From positions 1-12,101 of the forward strand of contig DAOVKO010000038.1 in assembly GCA_030631725.1 (NCBI GenBank): 12,101 nt of DNA. The letters run 5' to 3'. Source of the stretch: Actinomycetes bacterium. Lineage in GTDB: Bacteria; Planctomycetota; Phycisphaerae; JAACET01. Each line of letters begins with the position of its first letter. The first letter of the stretch is position 1. Positions 1 through 6,600 of the stretch are shown here, one piece after another. The translations under genes were made by a program, and so were the position numbers. Under the pieces are notes generated by a model. It ran no database searches and was not told the origin of the DNA. It saw only the letters and a program-made list of their open reading frames with translations.

Positions 1-1
1 C

Positions 2-151
2 GGCATTGCCACCGCCTTCTACGATGGGCATTGCGGGTACATCCCCCGCGAGCAGTCCCACCGTGCCGTGTATTGGTATCCCCGCGGCACAGTCCTCACC
101 GACGCCTCCGAAGGTGCCGGCGGCGAACCCACCGGATACGTCGTGCCCTAA
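2..151 (+). CDS. C-terminal fragment of a putative H-X9-DG prepilin-like protein
   Basis: An open frame enters from the left edge and stops at TAA 149-151, leaving 49 visible residues. The start and most of the protein lie outside. The visible part contains AFYDGH at residues 5-10, then GYIPRE and VYWYPRG, and ends GYVVP. An A-F-x-DGH segment followed by an aromatic WYP-G tail resembles the C-termini of planctomycete type II pseudopilin-like proteins (DUF1559 / H-X9-DG class). There the DG pair lies in a beta-rich C-terminal domain of an envelope-exported protein with an N-terminal methylation helix. The His expected nine residues before DG, and any prepilin signal, fall outside the window, so the assignment rests on the short tail alone. 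The gene converges on pdxB with 47 bp between stops, and no clear terminator hairpin is visible between them. Confidence 0.55.
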   Translation, partial: GIATAFYDGHCGYIPREQSHRAVYWYPRGTVLTDASEGAGGEPTGYVVP

Positions 152-198
152 CTCTACCTGCTTATGCTGGTTTTTTGGTTCTTCTCACAGAGTTGTCA

Positions 199-1350
199 TC
201 ACCCGCCAAAACCCAGTTCCTTCAGCGTTACCACCGCCTCTGGCGAGTACCCCCGTTCCACCGATACCCGATAATTCCTAAACTCCCGCCGGATCGGATA
301 ATTCTTGCGCAAGCCATCAAAGTAAGCCCCCCTATCTGGACCCTCTCGGCTAATAGCCTGCTGCAGTTTTTCATGATCTGACCGGATACCATACGCCTGT
401 TGTACCGCCCAATTCAGCTGCTCCAAATACCCCGCCCCTACTTCTGGACCATCCAATTCTTTGGGCTGCGTATCCAGCTCATCTATCCTGGGCATCCCCG
501 GCCAACCGTAGCGCTTGGCCAAGGCCTCGTACAGCATCAGAGTCCCCGCCACCTTCCCGTCATACGAATAGCCGGCGATATGCGGCGTGGCTATATCCGC
601 CCGCTTCAAAGCCGCGTCCGAGACCCGCTCTACACTCTTCTCGGCCTCATACACATCCAGCACCACCTGCCCCACCAGCCCTTTGCCCTTAGCTTCCCAC
701 AGGGCTCCTTCGTCCACGACCCCACCCCGGCAGGTGTTGAGCACCATCATGCCCCGTTTGCCGATTCGTCTTAGCCAATCTCTATTTACTAAATTCAACG
801 TCGGATATTTCCCCGCAAAGGTCAACGGCACGTGCTGCGTCAATATGTCCACCCCCTGCAAATCCGCCAACTCCACAAAATCCAACTCTATCCCCGCATC
901 CTTCAACGGCGGATCGTTTATCAGCGTCTCCATCCCCAGAGCCCGGCACTTGGCCGCCACCCGGGAGCCCACCTCTCCGTGCCCCACGATCCCTACCCTC
1001 TTGCCTGCCAACTCAAATCCATCTCTAACTGCCAGCCTTAGCAGCGCCGCGGCCACGTACTCGGCTACCGAGTTGGCATTACATCCCGGCCCATAGGCAA
1101 ACTCGATCCCTGCACCTTTTAGATACTCCTGATCCACATGATCTGTCCCCGCCGTCGCCGAGCCCACGAACTTCACTGCCGTCCCCTCCAGCAGTTCGGC
1201 ATTCACCCTGGTAACGCTTCGAACCAGCAACACATCCACACCTGCCAAATCCTTCTTGCCTAAGCCCCGCCCCGGCCCGCGCACAAGCTCCGACCGCTCG
1301 CCGAACAATTCGCTTACCAGCGGCATATTCTCATCCGCAAAAATCTTCAT
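199..1350 (-). CDS. pdxB: 4-phosphoerythronate dehydrogenase PdxB
   Basis: 383 residues, close to the usual length of about 380. The enzyme oxidises 4-phospho-D-erythronate to 2-oxo-3-hydroxy-4-phosphobutanoate with NAD in the cytoplasm, the second step of the DXP-dependent pyridoxal phosphate pathway. It opens with MKIFADENMP, matching the family signature (K-I-x-x-DENMP). It then has VRSVT at 43-47, SATAGTDHVD at 64-73, PGCNANSVAEY at 88-98, the NAD-binding GHGEVG (GxGxxG) at 123-128 with the acidic partner in NDPP near 146, and the D-2-hydroxyacid dehydrogenase catalytic set Arg208 (NTCRGG), Glu235 (DVYEAE) and His257 (TPHIAGY). The C-terminal LRKNYPIRREF segment is typical of the PdxB dimerisation domain and separates it from SerA or other 2-hydroxyacid dehydrogenases. 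The ATG at 1350 is preceded by GAGGTGA, a good ribosome site. The gene is divergent from recJ and its downstream neighbour is convergent, so it is probably monocistronic. Confidence 0.95.
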   Translation of the reverse strand: MKIFADENMPLVSELFGERSELVRGPGRGLGKKDLAGVDVLLVRSVTRVNAELLEGTAVKFVGSATAGTDHVDQEYLKGAGIEFAYGPGCNANSVAEYVAAALLRLAVRDGFELAGKRVGIVGHGEVGSRVAAKCRALGMETLINDPPLKDAGIELDFVELADLQGVDILTQHVPLTFAGKYPTLNLVNRDWLRRIGKRGMMVLNTCRGGVVDEGALWEAKGKGLVGQVVLDVYEAEKSVERVSDAALKRADIATPHIAGYSYDGKVAGTLMLYEALAKRYGWPGMPRIDELDTQPKELDGPEVGAGYLEQLNWAVQQAYGIRSDHEKLQQAISREGPDRGAYFDGLRKNYPIRREFRNYRVSVERGYSPEAVVTLKELGFGG

Positions 1351-1383
1351 TCATCACCTCACCACTTCTAACCGCTTCGTTTC

Positions 1384-1412
1384 TTGCCCTCTTCTTCCGA
1401 GCCGGGTATTAT
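1384..1412 (+). promoter_or_regulatory. Candidate sigma70-type promoter for recJ
   Basis: TTGCCC (1384-1389) and TATTAT (1407-1412) are separated by 17 bases on the plus strand. Transcription would start near 1419, giving a leader of roughly 54 bases before the recJ ATG at 1473. The -10 box overlaps that of the opposing pdxB promoter, so the two could compete for polymerase. No transcript evidence is available. Confidence 0.4.
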
Positions 1413-1436
1413 CAGCCAAACGGCAATTTCCCACAA
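1408..1436 (-). promoter_or_regulatory. Candidate sigma70-type promoter for pdxB
   Basis: On the minus strand TTGTGG (1431-1436) is followed after 17 bases by GATAAT (1408-1413), about 58 bases upstream of the pdxB start. Spacing is ideal, and each hexamer differs from consensus at one or two positions. Its -10 box shares bases 1408-1412 with the candidate recJ promoter on the other strand. This is prediction by eye only. Confidence 0.4.
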
Positions 1437-1454
1437 GCAGTAACCTCGCCGTTT
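1418..1454. repeat. Inverted repeat in the pdxB-recJ spacer
   Basis: AAACGGC at 1418-1424 is repeated in perfect inverted form as GCCGTTT at 1448-1454, with 23 bases between. It would lie at the very start of the predicted recJ transcript and flanks the candidate -35 box of pdxB. It could be a leader hairpin or a two-site operator. It is not followed by a T run, so a terminator is unlikely. Confidence 0.4.
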
Positions 1455-1472
1455 CTCTGGAGCCTTCCTTCT

Positions 1473-3236
1473 ATGCCCAAACAGTGGCAAATCTGTCCGG
1501 ATTGGCCGGGCCGCGACGACTTGGCTCGCCGACTGCGAGTCTCACCAATCCTCGCCCAGCTGCTCCACCACCGAAACCTCGACCACCCCGATGCGGCACG
1601 CAGCTTCCTTCAGCCAGCCCTCAAGGACCTCGAAGACCCCGCTTCTCTGCCCGGCGTAACCCCCGCTGCCGACCGCATCTGCTGCGCCGTCGACCGCCGC
1701 GAGCGAATCTTCATCTATGGTGACTACGACGTCGATGGCCTCACCGGCACGGCCATCCTCTGGCACTGCCTGAAGTTGGTCGATGCCGATGTCCACTGCT
1801 ATGTCCCTCACCGCATCGAGGAAGGTTACGGCCTGAACTGCCAGGCCATCACCGACCTCGCCGGCCAGGGTGCAAAACTGATCATTTCCGTTGACTGCGG
1901 CATCAGCGCCTTCGAGCCGGCTAAGGTGGCCGCCGACGCCGGCCTCGACCTGATCATCACCGACCACCACCGCCTCGATTCGGATTTGCCCGCTTGTTGC
2001 GCCATCGTCCATCCCGCTCTGCCTGATACACACTATCCCTGCCAATACCTCTCCGGCGCCGGCGTAGCCTTCAAGCTCGCCTGGTTCCTCGCCCAGCGCT
2101 TCAGCGACCGTAGCAACGGCCCTTCCTCGGCTTTGCCCACACGCGTCTCGGACTCCTTCCGTGAGTTCCTCATATCCGCCACCGGCCTGGCCGCCCTTGG
2201 CACCATCGCCGACGTCGTGCCTCTCACCGGCGAAAACCGCATCTTGGCCGCCTTCGGGCTCAAAGGCTTGGCCGGCTCGACGTACCCCGGTATCCAGGCC
2301 CTGATCGAATCCGCCGGCCTGACGGGCTCGGCGCTCGATTCCTATGACATCGGCTTCAAGCTCGCCCCCAGGATCAATGCCGCCGGACGAATGGGCCACG
2401 CCCGTCTTGCCCTCGATCTGCTCACCGGGGCAGCCAAGGCCCGTGCCGCCAAGATCGCCGCTTATCTCGAGCAGCAAAATCGACAGCGACGCAAGGTCGA
2501 AAAGGACATCACCGACCAGGCTGTTCGCCTCGTCACTGACCAGAAGCTCGACACCCCCGACACGCGCGCCTTCGTCCTGGCTCAGCAGGGCTGGCACGCC
2601 GGCGTGATCGGCATCGTCGCTTCACGCATCGTCGGCCGCTTCCATCGACCGACGGTCATGATCGCCGTCGAGGATGGCCAAGGCCAGGGCTCCGCCCGCA
2701 GCATACCCGGCTTCAACATTTTCGAGGCCTTCCACGCCTGCCGCCAATACCTCACCACCTTTGGTGGCCACGCCATGGCTGCCGGACTTACCATCTCCGC
2801 CGAAAACATCCCCCCCTTCACCGAGGCCTTTACCGAATACGCCGCCGATCATTTAGACCCCGCCGACCTTCAGCCCGTTCTGCGGATCGATGCTGCCGCT
2901 TCTTTGGACATGATTACCGAGGAGCTCTTGATCGACATCAACCGCCTGGCCCCCTTTGGCCAAGCCAACCCCCGCCCCCTTCTGGTTACCGAAGCCTGCA
3001 CCGTCGTCGGCGAGCCCCGGGCCGTGGGTAAGACCAAGAAGACTCTCCAGTTCACTGTCGCCCGCGACAAAACTACCCGCAAGTGCGTCGCCTTTGGCCA
3101 AGCCCGCTTGCTCAAAAAGCTCGCCGCTTGCCAAACCGTTTCCCTGGCCTATCGCCCCATCCTCAACGAATTCAACGGCTACCGCTCCGCTGAGCTACAA
3201 GTCGAAGACATGCACTTCAACGAGTCTGCCAAATAA
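1473..3236 (+). CDS. recJ: Single-stranded-DNA-specific 5'-3' exonuclease RecJ
   Basis: 587 residues, close to E. coli RecJ (577). RecJ degrades single-stranded DNA 5' to 3' during recombinational repair (RecFOR branch), mismatch repair and base excision repair. It acts in the cytoplasm with Mn/Mg ions. The DHH-superfamily motifs are all present: DYDVDG at 84-89 (motif I), DCG at 141-143 (motif II) and DHH at 164-166 (motif III), with the connecting GAGVAFKL at 195-202. The core continues with APRINAAGR at 298-306. The DHHA1 domain shows GWHAGVIGIVASR at 373-385, the RSIPGFN loop at 409-415 and GGHAMAAG at 431-438. The last ~110 residues (from LAPFGQANPRP) form the RecJ OB-fold. A GGAG (1459-1462) lies 10 bases before the ATG. 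The gene is complete with no frameshift. It diverges from pdxB and converges on the addBA operon. Confidence 0.96.
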   Translation: MPKQWQICPDWPGRDDLARRLRVSPILAQLLHHRNLDHPDAARSFLQPALKDLEDPASLPGVTPAADRICCAVDRRERIFIYGDYDVDGLTGTAILWHCLKLVDADVHCYVPHRIEEGYGLNCQAITDLAGQGAKLIISVDCGISAFEPAKVAADAGLDLIITDHHRLDSDLPACCAIVHPALPDTHYPCQYLSGAGVAFKLAWFLAQRFSDRSNGPSSALPTRVSDSFREFLISATGLAALGTIADVVPLTGENRILAAFGLKGLAGSTYPGIQALIESAGLTGSALDSYDIGFKLAPRINAAGRMGHARLALDLLTGAAKARAAKIAAYLEQQNRQRRKVEKDITDQAVRLVTDQKLDTPDTRAFVLAQQGWHAGVIGIVASRIVGRFHRPTVMIAVEDGQGQGSARSIPGFNIFEAFHACRQYLTTFGGHAMAAGLTISAENIPPFTEAFTEYAADHLDPADLQPVLRIDAAASLDMITEELLIDINRLAPFGQANPRPLLVTEACTVVGEPRAVGKTKKTLQFTVARDKTTRKCVAFGQARLLKKLAACQTVSLAYRPILNEFNGYRSAELQVEDMHFNESAK

Positions 3237-3240
3237 GCTG

Positions 3241-3379
3241 CGTAATCAGCGCAATCAGCGTCTAATTCTGTATTTCTTTGCCTGTAATCAGTGTTCATCA
3301 GTGAAATCTGTGGCTAAATTCTTTTCTTCTTTACAATCAGCGTAATCTGCGCAATCAGCGTCTAATTCTGTATTTCTTT
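3241..3379. repeat. Iterated 9-nt array (ATCWGYGNN) in three modules
   Basis: The spacer after recJ is built from three modules. In each, two or three ATC(A/T)G(C/T)G words spaced 9-10 bases apart end in TAA and then a T/C-rich tail. ATC begins at 3245 and 3254 (TAA 3263), at 3287, 3297 and 3306 (TAA 3315), and at 3336, 3345 and 3354 (TAA 3363). Modules 1 and 3 also form a direct repeat: 3241-3279 and 3341-3379 match at 38 of 39 bases and are offset by exactly 100. No gene or convincing terminator hairpin is seen in it. I have the impression that similar words occur in intergenic DNA of many environmental bacteria, but this is not checked. Confidence 0.85.
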
Positions 3380-3390
3380 CTGTATTATCC

Positions 3391-3418
3391 ACCTCAAGCC
3401 TCACCCCTCAGGCCTCAC
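3391..3418. repeat. Heptamer array (minus-strand consensus NTGAGGN) at the end of the small gene
   Basis: Four consecutive 7-base units read on the minus strand as GTGAGGC, CTGAGGG, GTGAGGC and TTGAGGT. The core TGAGG is invariant. The array begins inside the coding sequence of the gene ending at 3401 and supplies its last residues (VRPEG) and its TGA stop, then continues 10 bases past it. Confidence 0.8.
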
Positions 3419-3685
3419 GCCTTTCTTCAACCAATCCTCCAGATTAGCTGCCAGGATCTCCGGCTTGCGCTGCTTGAGGATATGCTCGGCAATCTTCTTC
3501 GGCACCTTAATCTTGGCCATGGCCTTTTCCACCCGCCCCCAGAGCTGATCGCGTTTCTTCTCGCTCTTAGCCAGATACAGCTCCGTCACCAACTCCCCCA
3601 GCTTGGTCAGTGTCTGCCCCGGCAAATTATCATAATACTGCTTGATCACTCCCTGCTGATATGACGAATGCTCCCGCTTAGCCAT
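3401..3685 (-). CDS. Small basic conserved-type hypothetical protein downstream of addA
   Basis: 94 residues, function not recognised. The frame is open further upstream (to 3805) but that part overlaps addA. The ATG at 3685 is chosen because GGAGAT lies 7 bases before it and it starts 14 bases after the addA stop, a typical operon junction. The protein begins MAKREHSSYQQGVIKQYYDN, is strongly basic (about 20 Lys/Arg against 12 Asp/Glu) and looks all-helical with no membrane segment or signal peptide. A KLGELVTELYLAKSEKK stretch at 28-44 and KIKVPKKIAEHILKQRKP at 58-75 look like amphipathic helices. I recall similar short proteins in Planctomycetota genomes but cannot name a family. Position suggests co-expression with AddAB; nucleic-acid binding or an accessory role in repair is only inference. 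The last five residues come from a heptamer repeat, so the C-terminus may be recent. Confidence 0.75.
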   Translation of the reverse strand: MAKREHSSYQQGVIKQYYDNLPGQTLTKLGELVTELYLAKSEKKRDQLWGRVEKAMAKIKVPKKIAEHILKQRKPEILAANLEDWLKKGVRPEG

Positions 3686-3699
3686 CAATATCTCCGCTG

Positions 3700-6600
3700 T
3701 TACATGTCCACCAATTCCCGCCTGCTCAAGAAGTACAGCACCTTCCGCACCTTGGCCACTTGCAAAATATCTTTCACTGCCCTGCCGTACATTTCCATTT
3801 GCCATTCATACTTCTTCGCCCGCTGGGCCAGGGCCTCCTTTGAAATCCTGTCCGTTTTGAAATCCACAATCGTAGCGAGCCCATCTTCGACGATCAGGGC
3901 ATCGATAATCCCCCGCACTATCAGCCAATCCTGGGGCCCGGCAGCCTCGGCCCCTTGCCCCAATTCCCCAGGCTCAATAGCCAGCACGAACGGTATCTCC
4001 CGATATACCCTCGCGGCTTCAGCCCGCATTGCTTTACCAATATCCGTCGCAAAAAAACTCGCCGCCCCCTCGATATCCAGCACCGCCACAGGTTCCTCCC
4101 CCAGCAGCCCACGCGCAACCATTTCTTGTGCCTGCTTCTTCAAATCCCCCTCATCGCAGGCCCGCCCCAGGTCCACCTTCTGCATAAAGAAATGATTAAT
4201 CGAGCCGATCTGGCTGGCCGAGGTTCCCGCCCCTTTCTCTGACACCACCTGGGCCAGCCCGGCTAACTCTCCCCTCTGTCCGAATTCTTCAGACCGCTCC
4301 AGCTCCTCGTCGGCCTGGCCCTCAAACAGCCGCTTGCGTTCGCTCGCCGTTATCACTGCCGGCAGATCCGCCAGCTCCTCATACGGGTAAGGCTCATCCA
4401 TCAGGGCCAGGCTCGCCGCCAACTCCTCATCTGGCTCAGGCAACTCTTCACTTCTCTGCAGCTCGGCAATTTGCCCCAGCGTCAAGCCCCCCCGCCGATG
4501 ATGCCTTCCCCTGTCTTCGGCAAAAATATCCGCCCCAAATTTCCCCGCCTCATGTACGCTGACCACAAACGTAGCCTTTCCGCTGTAAATCTCCGGATGC
4601 TCCTGCTCGCCTGCAAATTCCAGCTCATCGGCCTTCAGCGAGGCCAGTGCCGGCACCAACCAATCCAGCCTGCTTCGCCCAGCCGCCAGTTCAAAACCCC
4701 TCGGCCGATCAGCCCCGCTCAGCTCTGCCTCTTTAGCGCCCATCCCAAAAGGCTTCAGCTTACCAGTCGTCCCTGAACCGATCAGAATCAAATGTTCCCT
4801 CGCCCTTGTCAGCCCCACGTAAAGCAGCCGCATCTCCTCTGCTCTTACCTGCCGTTCGATATTATCCTTGGCCAAGACGTACCCCAGCGTCGGATAAAAA
4901 ATCCCCCGTTCGGCATCTATACACTGCATCCCCAAATACCGCTGGCGATCGAAAATAATCTTGCCTTGGGCGTCACGGAAAATGAACCCTTGGCTGAGCC
5001 TCGGCAAAATCACCACCGGAAACTCCAGCCCTTTGCTCTTGTGTACGCTCATTATCCGCACCACGTTTTCCGCTTCGCTCAATCCGGGGGCTACCCCTAA
5101 GTCTGCCTCTCGCTCTTTCAGATCATTCAAGAACTGCAGGAACCGCCTTAGACCCGTCCGGGCAAAATCACCGAACTGCCTCGCCCGCTCGTATAGCTTC
5201 AGCAGATTCGCCGCTCGCCCCAATCCGCCGTTCAATCCCCTCACGTACTGCAGATAGCCTGTCTGCTGATAAATCTCCCAGATAGCCTGGGCCAAGGGCA
5301 CCTCCCGCACCAGCCGCCGCCAGCTGTTCAGCTGCTGCCAAAATTCACTCAACCGCCGGGCCAATTCATCCCTACCTTCTCCTGCCTGAGCCAATTCAAA
5401 AACCACCTCGTGAAAAGCCTCTTCCCTATCAGCCAACCTCATCCGGGCCAAATCGTCGGCCTCGAACCCGCCTAGAGGGCTCCGCAGCACCGCTGCCAAC
5501 GGTATGTCTTGCAGCGGATTGTCCAGTATCTCCAAGAGGGCCAGCACGTCCTGTATCTCAGTTGTCGCGAAGTAACCCGTCTCCGCATCGCTGTACACCG
5601 GAATATCCATTTGCCACAGCACCCGGGCAAAACTCTGGGCATGTCTGCTCGTCACCCGCAGCAAGACCGCAATATCCCGATACTCAATCGGCCGCAAGCT
5701 CATCTGCCCCGTCGCCGAGTCCTTATCCATCACCTCAGCCCGCTGGGCTGATTCGTCCAATCCCATCAGATGCCTTATCCGCTTCCCCACCAGCACCGCT
5801 TCCTGCTGGACCTGTTGAAGCTCAGCCTCCGATGCCTCCGTTTCGGCCTCTTCCAGCTCATGCTCTTCTTCGCCGTCGGCCTTCTCGCCCTTTCTCTGCT
5901 GACTTAGGAAATGCACCTCCACCGCGGGTCCTGCCAGCGTCCGCCCGCCTGCCCCATCGAGTTCGGCATATCCCTTTTGACCCAGTCTCAGCCGGGCATG
6001 GTCGTCGTAAGCCACACCCCCCAGCTGGGCATCCATCAAACGCTCGAAGAGCAGATTCACTGCCTTGATCAACCCTGCCCGGCAGCGGAAGTTGCTTTGC
6101 AGATCAATCACCCCATCGCCGTCCTCATCAGCTCGGCCCAGCCTGGCTGTGAAAATCCCCGGCTCCGCCAAACGAAACCGATAAATGCTCTGCTTAACAT
6201 CTCCCACCGCAAAAAGATTGTCCTGCTTTTCCGGACTCAGCTCCCGGCTGACCAGCAGCAAAATCGCATTCTGCAGCGGATTGATATCCTGATACTCATC
6301 CACCAGCACGTAGCGGTAGCGATCCTGCAACTCCTTAGCCACCACCGACGGCACCAGTTCCTCAGCCTGGCCATCATTGAGCAGCTCAAAACACTTCCGC
6401 TCTAGATCACCGAAGTCCAGCCGATTCTCTCGCTGTTTGGCCTGCTCGTATTTGGCTCCCAGCCTTTCAGCCAACTCCAGAATCATCCGCCCATAAGGCC
6501 CGCTCTGCTCCAGAGCCTTTCCCTGCTGCTCTAGTGACGCCCCCACCAATTCCAGCAGCTTCTCCTCACTCAGCGTCGGCGACGCCTCACGAAATAAATC

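Noticed and set aside
152..198. Terminator between the left fragment and pdxB
   Set aside because: A T run is present (172-177) but there is no stem of useful length before it on either strand.
1542..2597. 351-codon open frame antisense to recJ
   Set aside because: It lies wholly inside recJ on the other strand, has a low-complexity Gly/Ala/Val-rich translation with no motif, and long antisense frames are expected in GC-rich genes.
3241..3379. CRISPR array
   Set aside because: The units are 9 bases long and degenerate, with no spacers of uniform length and no cas genes nearby.
3237..3400. Bidirectional terminator between recJ and the small gene
   Set aside because: Only short weak stems such as GCTG/CAGC are seen, with no T run directly after them.
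3686..3805. 40-residue N-terminal extension of the small gene
   Set aside because: It overlaps the addA coding end, whereas ATG 3685 has its own GGAGAT ribosome site at good spacing.
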